Below, in pieces: positions 25,566 to 34,064 of a DNA stretch of 64,000 bases. The stretch is from Peribacillus simplex (lineage in GTDB: Bacteria > Bacillota > Bacilli > Bacillales > DSM-1321), in contig NZ_CP126106.1 in NCBI RefSeq assembly GCF_030123325.1, positions 3,500,001-3,564,000 of the forward strand, given 5' to 3'. The notes below the pieces were generated by a model that was not told where the DNA came from, searched no databases, and was given only the letters and a program-made list of their open reading frames with translations. Positions within the stretch are counted from its first letter, which is position 1. Each line of letters starts with the position of its first letter. The translations under genes were made by a program, and so were the position numbers.

Positions 25566-26147
25566 TTGAAAAGTAATGAAATTAAGGAAGCCGCTCTAAA
25601 ATTTTTCACGATTCATGGTTATGAAGGAGCGTCCCTTTCTCTAATAGCTGAAGAAGTTGGCATGAAAAAGCAATCCATTTACGCCCATTTTAAGGGCAAG
25701 GATGATCTTTTTCTGCAAGTTTTACGTGATGCGAAAGAGACGGAGCTATCTTCGAAACTCCAATATTTCAGTAAAGTCGATTCAAAAAATCCTGAAAAAG
25801 ATTTATATGGATTCCTGCAATTGGTCATCGATCTTTTCCAAAAAAATGAGCATATAAAGTTTTGGCTGCGTATGTCCTTTTTTCCGCCAGCACATCTTGA
25901 AAAAGAAATCGGGCAGGAAGTCATAGATATAGAGGAAAAGGTACAGGCAATCCTGGAATGTAAATTCCAGGATTGGATCAATGCCAAATTAATCGTCGAA
26001 GATGCAGCCATAACGCCAACCTATGCTTTCTTGGGAGTAGTGGATTCCATTTTGCTTGAGCTTGTATACGGCAATGATGAGAAACGGCTGAAGGATAAAT
26101 TGGCAGCCTCTTGGAAAGTGTTTTGGAGAGGTATTTCAAAAAAATGA
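25566..26147 (+). CDS. TetR-family transcriptional repressor
   Basis: The TTG at 25566 is preferred because GAGGTG sits 7 nt upstream and the helix-turn-helix begins a few residues later (KSNEIKEAALKFFTIHGYEG then SLIAEEVGMKKQSIYAHFKG). The 193-aa product has a C-terminal all-helical ligand domain (about 50-193). With the operator palindrome at 25533-25547 and an MFS pump 25 bp downstream, it is most likely the local drug-responsive repressor of that pump. Confidence 0.9.
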   Translation: MKSNEIKEAALKFFTIHGYEGASLSLIAEEVGMKKQSIYAHFKGKDDLFLQVLRDAKETELSSKLQYFSKVDSKNPEKDLYGFLQLVIDLFQKNEHIKFWLRMSFFPPAHLEKEIGQEVIDIEEKVQAILECKFQDWINAKLIVEDAAITPTYAFLGVVDSILLELVYGNDEKRLKDKLAASWKVFWRGISKK

Positions 26148-26172
26148 TTCACAAAGAAAGTGGTGTTAACAC

Positions 26173-27378
26173 ATGAATAAACCAATTAAAGAACAAAAGG
26201 CGGTATTAATTATTCTTCTAAGCAATATATTCATTGCTTTTCTGGGAATTGGACTCATCATCCCCGTCATGCCGTCATTTATGAATATCATGCATTTATC
26301 AGGAAGTACGATGGGCTATCTTGTTGCCGTATTTGCGGTATCACAGCTTGTTATGTCTCCATTCGCAGGTCGTTGGGTTGACCGTTACGGCAGAAAGAAA
26401 ATCATCATCATCGGCTTATTCCTTTTTGGTGTTTCAGAACTGATCTTCGGTATCGGGACAAACGTATCGGTGTTTTATTTATCAAGGATCCTAGGCGGAA
26501 TCAGTGCTGCCTTTATCATGCCAGGTGTTACTGCATATGTTGCGGATATTACATCCGTTCAGGAAAGGCCAAAAGCAATGGGCTATATTTCAGCCGCCAT
26601 TAGCTTGGGCTTTATAATTGGACCAGGGATCGGTGGCTTTGTTGCAGAATATGGTATACGCTTGCCCTTCTTCCTTGCGGCGGCCATTGCTTTTTTAGCA
26701 TGCCTTTCATCAATATTCATTTTAAAAGAGCCGATGACAAAGGAACAGCTTGCGAAAGTTTCTGCAAATATAAAGCAAACGAACTTTATAGGCGATTTAA
26801 AAAAATCACTAAACCCGATTTACTTTATTGCGTTCATCATCGTATTTGTCCTCGCTTTTGGTTTATCAGCCTATGAAACTGTTTTTAGCCTATTTTCTGA
26901 TCATAAATTCGGCTTCACGCCGAAGGATATTGCAATCATCATTACAATAAGCTCCATTTTCGGAGTTGTTGTGCAAGTATTCATGTTTGGAAAACTGGTG
27001 GATATTCTCGGCGAAAAGAGGCTTATCCAATTATGTTTAATCGTCGGTGCCATTTTTGCGGTAGCGTCTACCATGATTTCTAGCTTTTTGGCAGTTCTAG
27101 TGGTAACTTGCTTCATCTTCCTTGCATTTGACCTGCTTCGTCCGGCATTGACAACATTTTTATCAAAAGCTGCCGGGAAAGAACAAGGATTCGTTGCTGG
27201 AATGAACTCCACCTATACGAGCTTAGGGAATATCGCCGGGCCATCCATGGGAGGATTGCTGTTTGACGTAAACATTCACTACCCTTATCTTTTTGCTGCT
27301 GTCATTATCGTCATTGGCCTGGGCATTACAGTCATTTGGAAAGAAAACCGATTGACAGAAAGCTTAGCGAAATATTAA
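26173..27378 (+). CDS. MFS multidrug efflux transporter (Bmr/NorA/TetA-like, DHA1)
   Basis: The 401-aa, 12-TM proton-coupled exporter has motif A between TM2 and TM3 (GRWVDRYGRKK), motif C-like glycines in TM5 (SLGFIIGPGIGGFVAEYG) and a second motif-A-like loop (GKLVDILGEKR). It is in one operon with its TetR regulator (26-bp gap) and ends before a strong terminator. DHA1 members pump out lipophilic cations, fluoroquinolones or tetracyclines; the specificity here is not visible. Confidence 0.9.
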   Translation: MNKPIKEQKAVLIILLSNIFIAFLGIGLIIPVMPSFMNIMHLSGSTMGYLVAVFAVSQLVMSPFAGRWVDRYGRKKIIIIGLFLFGVSELIFGIGTNVSVFYLSRILGGISAAFIMPGVTAYVADITSVQERPKAMGYISAAISLGFIIGPGIGGFVAEYGIRLPFFLAAAIAFLACLSSIFILKEPMTKEQLAKVSANIKQTNFIGDLKKSLNPIYFIAFIIVFVLAFGLSAYETVFSLFSDHKFGFTPKDIAIIITISSIFGVVVQVFMFGKLVDILGEKRLIQLCLIVGAIFAVASTMISSFLAVLVVTCFIFLAFDLLRPALTTFLSKAAGKEQGFVAGMNSTYTSLGNIAGPSMGGLLFDVNIHYPYLFAAVIIVIGLGITVIWKENRLTESLAKY

Positions 27379-27464
27379 TGTCCCGGATTGTAATTCCTTA
27401 CTTCCCCAAAGCACCTTTCCTATTCGTGCTGGAAAACTCTCAAACTTGAAAAATGATATTCTAC

Positions 27465-27499
27465 TAAAAAACCCCTTGTCCAAATTGGGCAAGGGGTTT
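27465..27499 (+). terminator. terminator after the MFS gene
   Basis: AAAAAACCCCTTG and CAAGGGGTTT form a strong stem around TCCAAATTGGG. Confidence 0.85.
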
Positions 27500-27553
27500 A
27501 AATTATCCAGATAAGTCATTTTTGCTATTATTATTTAAGAGTGTGATTCTGTT

Positions 27554-27760
27554 TTATATTACTGATGATATACGCTCCAAATTAATTCTGAATTTATATC
27601 GATCTTTACAGTAGACAGATCTGACAACCCCAAGGGGTCGAATGGTATCCAGGATAATTCTTCGTTCTATCAGCAATATAGGTGAACCTTCGGCTACCTC
27701 GAGCATTTCCGACTCTTTTTTTGAGCGATGGAGGCTTCAATTTCCTGTCTGCCCTGCTGG
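27554..27760 (-). pseudogene. GntR/HutC-family regulator, UTRA domain remnant with frameshift
   Basis: On the minus strand one frame reads QQGRQEIEASIAQKKS. After an A7 run another frame continues MLEVAEGSPILLIERRIILD and then VRSVYCKDRYKFRINLERISSVI before TAA at 27554. This is the characteristic end of a UTRA ligand domain (EIEASIA..LLEVxEGSPVLxIER..VRSxYRxDRYxFxxxLER). The DNA-binding half is gone. It may be the relic of a former local regulator of the aldehyde operon next door. Confidence 0.7.
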
Positions 27761-27777
27761 ATTTGTAAGCCAATTGG

Positions 27778-27825
27778 AAAAGAGCAGAAGGCACATCGAT
27801 ATTTGATGTGCTTCTGCTCTTTTTT
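27778..27825 (-). terminator. terminator of the alcohol/aldehyde dehydrogenase operon
   Basis: AAAAGAGCAGAAGGCACATC and GATGTGCTTCTGCTCTTTT form a stem of about 19 bp with a single bulge and T-runs in both directions. It lies 42 bp after the minus-strand stop at 27867. Confidence 0.85.
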
Positions 27826-27866
27826 GAATACCTGAAAATCATGGCGAACTATTCTATTCTATTTAT

Positions 27867-29306
27867 TTACTGGCCTAGCAGCATGGAGACATACTTCACT
27901 TCTAAATATTCATCCATGCCGTAGTGTCCCCCTTCCCTGCCTAAACCACTTTCCTTCATCCCTCCAAAGGGTGCTTGGGCAGTGGATGGGGCACTGTCAT
28001 TAATACCGACAATCCCATATTCAAGACTATCCGAATAGGCAACTGCCTTATTTAATGACTCGGTATACACATAAGCTGCCAGGCCAAAATTCGTGTTATT
28101 GGCCCGATCGATCGCCTCTTGATCGGTTTTGAATGTACTGACTGGCGCAATTGGCCCAAACGTTTCTTCCTGCATGCACAGCATATCATCCGTTACATTG
28201 GAAAGTATCGCTGGTGCGATAAAATATCCTTGTTTTTCATCGACTTTTGCGGTTTTATGGATGATGGCCCCTTTACTTGCAGCATCCTCTAATTGAAGCT
28301 GGACTTTTTTAACAGCGGCTCCATCTATCAATGGACCAAGATCGGTTCCTTCCATTCCATTTCCAACCTTCAAAGTTAAAACGGCTTCTTCAAAAGCTTG
28401 TAAAAACGTCTGTTCAATTGTCTCATGGACGAATATTCGGTTCGCACAAATACATGTTTGTCCAGCGTTCCTGAATTTCGATTGAATCAAACCATTTACT
28501 GCTTCTTCGATATTAGCATCCTCGGCAATGATGAACGGAGCCAATCCACCGAGTTCAAGCGAGACTTTTTTTACTGTTTCTGCCGCCTTTTTCATTAGAT
28601 GTTTCCCTACAGGGGTGGAGCCAGTAAATGTGATCTTTTTAACACGTGAATCATTCATCCACACGTCTGACACATCTCCCGGTTTTTGTGTTGTTACAAT
28701 ATTTATCACACCGGCCGGAATGCCTGCTTCCTGCGCACTTTCAACTAATAGCAAGGCGGTCAAAGGCGTTTGTTCCGCGGGTTTGATGACTACGGTACAT
28801 CCTGCAGCAAGGGCTGGCGCCACTTTCCTCGTGATCATGGCAGCAGGAAAGTTCCATGGGGTAATGGCAGCAACGACACCGACTGCCTGCTTTTGCACTA
28901 AAATACGCTTTGAAGCAACAGAGGCTGGAATGATTTCCCCATAGTTACGCTTTGCCTCTTCAGCAAACCATTTCACGAAACTTGAAGCATATTTCATTTC
29001 ACCTTTTGCTTCGGCCAATGGCTTTCCTTGTTCCAGTGTCATGATCGTTGCGATTTCATCCAGCCTGTTCTCAATGATCGTGTACCACTTCTCAAGTAAT
29101 TCGGCCCTATGATATGCACTGGTTTTCGACCAAGTCAGAAAAGCAGCTTGAGCTGCATCCACAGCAGCCTTTGCCTCTTTTTCGTCAGCGTCCGGAACAT
29201 AACCCACAGGCTCCAATGTTGCTGGATTTTCCACTACAAAATGACGTTCTGTATGAATAGGTTCGCCGTTAATATAAATTGGCCATTTTTCCACAACTTT
29301 TTTCAT
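27867..29306 (-). CDS. NAD(P)+-dependent aldehyde dehydrogenase, succinate-semialdehyde type
   Basis: The 479-aa ALDH-superfamily enzyme has the opening PATLEPVGYVPDA, the NAD-binding ITPWNFPAAMITRK and FTGSTPVGK, the general base Glu251 (SLELGGLAP), the nucleophile Cys285 (NAGQTCICANR) and the closing MKESGLGREGGHYGMDEYLE. The pattern is that of GabD/Sad-type succinate-semialdehyde dehydrogenases. Its start overlaps the upstream permease stop by 4 nt (translational coupling), and an iron alcohol dehydrogenase leads the operon. The three could oxidise a diol or hydroxy acid such as 4-hydroxybutyrate via the semialdehyde to a dicarboxylate; that substrate is inferred. Confidence 0.88.
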   Translation of the reverse strand: MKKVVEKWPIYINGEPIHTERHFVVENPATLEPVGYVPDADEKEAKAAVDAAQAAFLTWSKTSAYHRAELLEKWYTIIENRLDEIATIMTLEQGKPLAEAKGEMKYASSFVKWFAEEAKRNYGEIIPASVASKRILVQKQAVGVVAAITPWNFPAAMITRKVAPALAAGCTVVIKPAEQTPLTALLLVESAQEAGIPAGVINIVTTQKPGDVSDVWMNDSRVKKITFTGSTPVGKHLMKKAAETVKKVSLELGGLAPFIIAEDANIEEAVNGLIQSKFRNAGQTCICANRIFVHETIEQTFLQAFEEAVLTLKVGNGMEGTDLGPLIDGAAVKKVQLQLEDAASKGAIIHKTAKVDEKQGYFIAPAILSNVTDDMLCMQEETFGPIAPVSTFKTDQEAIDRANNTNFGLAAYVYTESLNKAVAYSDSLEYGIVGINDSAPSTAQAPFGGMKESGLGREGGHYGMDEYLEVKYVSMLLGQ

Positions 29307-30691
29307 CCTGCTTTAATCTCCTCTTCTTCTGCATGATCTGTAAAAGTCTTATCATTCTCACCTTTGAAAAAGTCCTTGCCATATAGAAGGACACATAATA
29401 AAATTCCCGCTGCAAACGCCATTCCAGCACCTTTTATAACAAGGATGGCGGCAACGACCCCTGCAATTCCCAGGTCACGTTGGCTCTTCGCCTGCATCAC
29501 ACCGACGCGTACGCTAACATATCCTTGAACCAAAAGCGTTAAGGCCAAGGCCACACCGAGAATTGGTTCAACCAAGCTGACTACCGGCAATAAGAATAAC
29601 CCTGTATTCGTACCCCAACGGAACGAGCCAGCACCGCCGAAGAAAGAATTCATGGCTTTCTTGCCATTCTTGAACCGTTCCACAACCACGACCTGCATGG
29701 CTGCCCACAACGGACCGCACATCGTTATATCAGGTCCGATAAAACTCATGATCACATTTCGGCCGCCAAAAATTAAATGGGCTCTGTTTGGATTGTAGTC
29801 CACTTTTTCATCTTCCCTGACCTCATCGGATTCAGAAAGCAACGCTTTTGTTTTCAGCACATCCCCGAATACAACTAAATAAGTGGCAAAAACAGCTGGA
29901 ATCGCACTCAAAAAGAAGGTCAAGGCAGGGAAACCTAAACCGAACACAGTATAGTCCGACCAAAGCGTAGCAAAGTCCGGACTGCTGAATCCCCATTGAA
30001 TATCAGGCCATTTTGCTTCACCAAAAATAGGGGCTACAATGACCGCAAGCAAGATTGCTGGCAATATCCCTAAATTGCCTATGAATACCCAAACTTTATT
30101 TCGCATTTTTAACTTTCCGAAATTTTTCGAAAAAAGCAAGTAAAAGGCAAATCCGATACAAATGCTTATTGTATAAGGAAATAAATCGAACTTTCCACCC
30201 ACTTCGAAAATGGATACGACAGCACCAATTCCTGCCCCTAAAATGATGCCTGATTTAATTGCATTCGGCACTAATCGTACGACCTTACTGGCTAGTCCGG
30301 TCATTCCAAGCACTATCGATAAAATACCTAATGTTAATTGAAATGCAACGAGTGCATAGACCCGATCAGGCCCTTCCGGAAATTGCCCGACGAACAATAC
30401 AAGCAATGGAACCGCAGGTGTAATCCAACCTGGTATAACTGGGTCCCCGAGTAAATGATGTGCTAAATACAATAATCCATTCAAGACAACGACGGCCAGA
30501 GCTACATCAAAAGGCATCCCCAGATGGTCTGCAAGCAGTGTAATCGCTCCAAGGTCAACTGCACACATCAATAACCCTTGAACATAGTCAGGCCACTCGA
30601 AACGATAATGGACAAATGGAAGTCTAATTTTAAAAGGTCCCGCAGGTATATACGATGTCTCATCTCCGTAGCGACGGTTTTTCCATTTCAT
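29303..30691 (-). CDS. multi-pass permease, SLC26/SLC23 (SulP/NCS2)-like
   Basis: The 462-aa membrane protein has about 12 hydrophobic segments. A repeated 7+7 layout is suggested by GWITPAVPLLVLFVGQFPEG near the first half-helix and FIGPDITMCGPLWAAMQVVV in the second half. Acidic FGDVLKTKALLSESDEVRED forms a cytoplasmic loop. It resembles the xanthine/uracil and sulfate permease fold but lacks a STAS domain and the NCS2 signature, so I name it only at fold level. It is co-transcribed with an alcohol and an aldehyde dehydrogenase, so it probably imports their substrate (inference). GGAGG lies 7 nt before ATG. Confidence 0.6.
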   Translation of the reverse strand: MKWKNRRYGDETSYIPAGPFKIRLPFVHYRFEWPDYVQGLLMCAVDLGAITLLADHLGMPFDVALAVVVLNGLLYLAHHLLGDPVIPGWITPAVPLLVLFVGQFPEGPDRVYALVAFQLTLGILSIVLGMTGLASKVVRLVPNAIKSGIILGAGIGAVVSIFEVGGKFDLFPYTISICIGFAFYLLFSKNFGKLKMRNKVWVFIGNLGILPAILLAVIVAPIFGEAKWPDIQWGFSSPDFATLWSDYTVFGLGFPALTFFLSAIPAVFATYLVVFGDVLKTKALLSESDEVREDEKVDYNPNRAHLIFGGRNVIMSFIGPDITMCGPLWAAMQVVVVERFKNGKKAMNSFFGGAGSFRWGTNTGLFLLPVVSLVEPILGVALALTLLVQGYVSVRVGVMQAKSQRDLGIAGVVAAILVIKGAGMAFAAGILLCVLLYGKDFFKGENDKTFTDHAEEEEIKAG

Positions 30692-30705
30692 ATTGTTTCC
30701 TCCAC

Positions 30706-31857
30706 TTAAAAGCCATAGGCTGAACGGTAAATTTTTTCGATATCCCGAACGTTTAATGCACGGGGATTATTGCGAAGTAAACGGACTTGTTTGATGGCCT
30801 CGGCAGCCATTTCACTTAAAGCCGATTCAGGAATGTCAAATGCACTGAGTGACTCAGGTATATCAACGTAACGGCAGATTCGGGTCATCGCTTCTATAGC
30901 TTTATCCGCTGCCTCATCATCATTTAAATGATTGACTTTCTCTCCAAGTGCTTCGGCAATGTCTCGGAACCTTTCCAAACATGCAATTTTATTCCACTTC
31001 ATGACAAATGGCAGTAATAATGAATTGCTGACTCCATGTGATAAATGGAAGCGTCCTCCAAGCGGATAAGCTAATGCATGGACAGCTCCAACACCGGCAT
31101 TTCCAAAAGCTAACCCTGCCATTAGGCTTCCCGTGATCATGGCTTCCCGCGCTTCCAGATTATCTGGTGCAGCATAAGCCTTTGATAAATTTTTTGCGAT
31201 CAACTTCATGGCCCCAATTGCCAAAGCATCTGTAACGGGCGAAGCAAATTTGGAAATATAAGCCTCTACCGCATGGACAAGTGCATCCACTCCGCTCGCA
31301 GCCGTCACACTTGGCGGGCAAGTCAGCGTCATGACAGGCGATACAATCGCTACATCCGGTAAAAGATATGAACTAACAATTCCCTTCTTCACCTGTTCTG
31401 TTTTGTCCGATAAAATCGAAATATTCGTCACTTCAGACCCGGTTCCGGCCGTCGTCGGTATGGCTATTAAAGGCAAACCCGGAACTTCAATCAAATTCGT
31501 ACCGAAATATGTCTCGATGCTACCTGAATTTGTAGCCATGACGGAAGAGGCTTTCGCAATATCCATAGCACTTCCCCCGCCTACCGCAATCAGTCCATCA
31601 TGATTTCCCTCCCTGATAGCCCGTACACATAGATCAACGATTTCTATTTCCGGTTCAGGATTCACATCCGAGAAAATACCGTATGCTGATGAAAGTAGAT
31701 CCTCAACCTTTTGCACTGCCCCGGCATCCAGTAAAATTTTATCTGTAACTATCAACGGATTTTTCATCCCTAATCGCGTAACCTCATCAGTCAGCTGCTG
31801 TAAAGAATCTGATCCTGTCACCAATTTGTTAGCCATTGAAAAAATTGAAATATTCAT
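30706..31857 (-). CDS. iron-containing (type III) alcohol dehydrogenase
   Basis: This group III metal-dependent enzyme oxidises primary alcohols or hydroxy acids with NAD+. The start at 31857 is chosen since GGGGAG lies 6 nt upstream; the 383-aa length is normal. Visible are the NAD-binding GLIAVGGGSAMDIAKA, IPTTAGTGSEVTN, the metal ligands in GVDALVHAVEAY (Asp, His), GAVHALAYPLGGRFHLSHG (His, His) and the ending NPRALNVRDIEKIYRSAYG. It is the first gene after the -24/-12 promoter at 31886-31904. Relatives include 4-hydroxybutyrate, 1,3-propanediol and ethanol dehydrogenases. Confidence 0.88.
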   Translation of the reverse strand: MNISIFSMANKLVTGSDSLQQLTDEVTRLGMKNPLIVTDKILLDAGAVQKVEDLLSSAYGIFSDVNPEPEIEIVDLCVRAIREGNHDGLIAVGGGSAMDIAKASSVMATNSGSIETYFGTNLIEVPGLPLIAIPTTAGTGSEVTNISILSDKTEQVKKGIVSSYLLPDVAIVSPVMTLTCPPSVTAASGVDALVHAVEAYISKFASPVTDALAIGAMKLIAKNLSKAYAAPDNLEAREAMITGSLMAGLAFGNAGVGAVHALAYPLGGRFHLSHGVSNSLLLPFVMKWNKIACLERFRDIAEALGEKVNHLNDDEAADKAIEAMTRICRYVDIPESLSAFDIPESALSEMAAEAIKQVRLLRNNPRALNVRDIEKIYRSAYGF

Positions 31858-31885
31858 AGTCATCTCCCCTTTCATGTATTTATTA

Positions 31886-31904
31886 ATGCAGGAATCATGC
31901 CAAA
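31886..31904 (-). promoter_or_regulatory. sigma-54 (-24/-12) promoter of the alcohol dehydrogenase operon
   Basis: The minus strand reads TTTGGCATGATTCCTGCAT: GG and GC are 10 bp apart, as required for RpoN/SigL. Two GATAAC direct repeats (31930-31935 and 31948-31953) lie 26-50 bp upstream and could be part of an activator site. Confidence 0.75.
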
Positions 31905-31988
31905 GTGAAAACGCTTAATTTATAAGGGGGATAACCTTTTTTTTGCCGATAACAATAGAAATAATGAGTAGAAATCAAATCAAAAAAA

Positions 31989-33596
31989 CTAATTCGATTC
32001 GTTTTCTAATCGAATGTGAAATTTTTTCATTTTTTGCACCAAAGCGCTTTGACTGATATCCAAAGAGATGGCCGCAGCCCTTGTAGTCCCATATTTTTTC
32101 ATCGCATTCAGGATCAGGGATCGCTCCAGCTCGGAAACGGCATCCTTCAATGAATGTTTTGTAGGTTTTTTTGATATGACCGGCTGGATGAAAGATGGTA
32201 AATTAGGCAAATCAATCGTATCATCATAAGTCGTGACGACCAGACGCTCTGCAAGACTTGCGAGCTCACGTATATTACCAGGCCACGAATAGTTCGTCAG
32301 CCATTCATAGCATTCCGGTGTCATCTTTTTCTTTTCATTATATTTTTCATTGAATTTTTTCAAATACATTTCTAAAAGTGGAATCGTTTCTTCCTTTCGC
32401 TGGCGTAAGGGCGGGACTTCAAATGATACGATATTAAGCCGGTAATATAGATCTTCCCGGAAAGACCCCTCTTGAACGAGGGAGGCAAGATCTCGATGAG
32501 TGGCTGTAATTAGCCTGACATCCACCTCTTTCATTTCGGTAGAACCTACTCTCATAAACTTGTTTTCTTCTACCACTTTCAAAAGTTTTACCTGTAACTC
32601 TAAAGGTAAATCCCCAATTTCGTCCAAAAATAACGTGCCACCATTCACTTTCTCGAAAATCCCCATTTTCCCATTCTTAAGGGACCCAGTAAATGCCCCT
32701 GGTTCATATCCAAAAAGTTCAGATTCCACCAAGTTCGCCGGGATGGCTCCGCAATTTAATTCAAGGAAGATTTTTTCCTTCCTGGTGCTTTTGGCATGTA
32801 TGTACTTGGCGATTAAACTCTTCCCTACTCCCGTTTCCCCCTGTAACAAGATCTTCGCATCCGTTTTAGCTACTTTATCTGCCAGTTTAAATAAGGGAGT
32901 TGTAGAAGGTCCAATGATTATTTCTTGTAAATTGACCTGTTCCGAGCCAGGCAATAATTGAGAAATAGGTTGGAAAGATAGCTTTTGGCTGTCGATCGTG
33001 TACTTCATCCGGATTAATTCGGTAATATCCCTTACACTATTTATGACAAATATGACTTCATTCTGTGGCGATAGAATCGGTGTGGCCGATACGATAATCT
33101 TTCTTCCATTTCGAATTCTTTGTGTCAAGGTAACTTGATTCTTCGTCAGGATTGAGTCCAATGAAGCAGAAACCGATATCATACCCTGCTCAATTAAATA
33201 ACTCATCGGTTTTCCGATAATTTCCTCTTCCCTTATTCCGGTAATACGCTGATAAGCTTGATTGATGAATAATGTCGTTCCAGCACCATCCGTGATATAT
33301 ACGCCATCATACAGGGCATTAAATACTACCCTGCATAAATCACTCTCAAAGAATGCTTGAAATTGTTCATATGGTATTGAATAATTGCGTAAATTTTGCA
33401 GCGGTGCATTCACAGTAATGAAATGGGATATAGGCTTCGTCAAATCACTCTGCTGCACTGCCGCAGATAACGCCTCTATTGTCAAAAACCCAATGAAATC
33501 TTCTGAATCATCCAAAACTTCCACTTCAGTGCTTCCTATGGGAAAACATGATATTGCTTCCTCCACTGTCATATCCGAATAAAACTTAGTCATCAA
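31989..33596 (-). CDS. sigma-54-dependent activator with CBS-like and PAS sensor domains
   Basis: The 535-aa bacterial enhancer-binding protein has an N-terminal CBS-like segment (about 1-60), a PAS domain (about 85-195, DGVYITDGAGTTLFINQAYQ) and an AAA+ domain (about 225-455) with Walker A GETGVGKS (253-260) and Walker B TLFLDEIG. A Fis-type HTH lies at the C-terminus (TTRAAAISLDISQSALVQKM). The sigma-54 contact loop reads GAFTGS (300-305) instead of the usual GAFTGA. This RocR/BkdR/LevR-style architecture activates -24/-12 promoters; the one at 31886-31904, 85 bp past its stop, is the obvious target. Confidence 0.9.
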   Translation of the reverse strand: MMTKFYSDMTVEEAISCFPIGSTEVEVLDDSEDFIGFLTIEALSAAVQQSDLTKPISHFITVNAPLQNLRNYSIPYEQFQAFFESDLCRVVFNALYDGVYITDGAGTTLFINQAYQRITGIREEEIIGKPMSYLIEQGMISVSASLDSILTKNQVTLTQRIRNGRKIIVSATPILSPQNEVIFVINSVRDITELIRMKYTIDSQKLSFQPISQLLPGSEQVNLQEIIIGPSTTPLFKLADKVAKTDAKILLQGETGVGKSLIAKYIHAKSTRKEKIFLELNCGAIPANLVESELFGYEPGAFTGSLKNGKMGIFEKVNGGTLFLDEIGDLPLELQVKLLKVVEENKFMRVGSTEMKEVDVRLITATHRDLASLVQEGSFREDLYYRLNIVSFEVPPLRQRKEETIPLLEMYLKKFNEKYNEKKKMTPECYEWLTNYSWPGNIRELASLAERLVVTTYDDTIDLPNLPSFIQPVISKKPTKHSLKDAVSELERSLILNAMKKYGTTRAAAISLDISQSALVQKMKKFHIRLENESN

Positions 33597-33672
33597 TATC
33601 CACTCCTAACCTGATCCCTTTATGATACTATGTATAAATGCTTCACCGGTAAGACAAATCAATCCATATATG

Positions 33673-33840
33673 CTATTTCTGATTAAAGCGATAAATATGC
33701 ATCGGAATGACACTTTCATCATACCAATGGTGTTTTTTATGCTCAAATCCATTTTCACTCACCAAAGGAAAACTCCCCCATTTGTTGTTTAGGATGAAAA
33801 CTGCGCAAAAGCTAATTCCTTTGGACCACCATTATTTATA
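33673..33840 (-). pseudogene. gene remnant of unknown family, frameshifted
   Basis: On the minus strand NNGGPKELAFAQFSS stops. A shifted frame carries on ILNNKWGSFPLVSENGFEHK and then HHWYDESVIPMHIYRFNQK to TAG at 33673. The sequence is protein-like and aromatic-rich, but I do not recognise the family and no start is visible. It fills part of the gap between the activator and the aldehyde dehydrogenase. Confidence 0.4.
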
Positions 33841-33884
33841 AGCTTAAGAACAATTTTTTGAGGGTTTTAAAAAGTTTCTCTGCC

Positions 33885-33919
33885 AAAAAACCTAATCCGT
33901 ATTTGGATTAGGTTTTTTG
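33885..33919. terminator. bidirectional terminator hairpin
   Basis: AAAAAACCTAATCC and GGATTAGGTTTTTT form a perfect stem around GTATTT. It lies between the GC-rich repeat and the activator gene and probably ends the operon coming from 39874. Confidence 0.85.
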
Positions 33920-33936
33920 ACTTGCACAATTTGAAC

Positions 33937-34059
33937 GTTGATTTCCGCTCCAGGCACTCGCTTTCCGCCGGCGGTTGGGGAGCCTCCTCGGCATGCGCCT
34001 AGGGGGTCTCCCCTAGACGCGCTTTTCCCGCAGGAGTCTTCGAACACCCGCTCCAATCA
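33937..34059. repeat. GC-rich dispersed repeat (Bacillus REP-like), copy 2
   Basis: It starts GTTGATTTCCGCTCCAGGCA and ends CCGCAGGAGTCTTCGAACA then CCGCTCCAATCA. It is the reverse-oriented relative of copy 1 at 21655-21779 and sits 5 bp after the stop of the aldehyde dehydrogenase gene. Confidence 0.85.
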
Positions 34060-34064
34060 TATGC

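Noticed and set aside
27606..27842. 78-codon minus-strand open frame between the MFS and ALDH genes
   Set aside because: It runs through a terminator hairpin and is the wrong frame across the UTRA remnant, which explains the sequence better.
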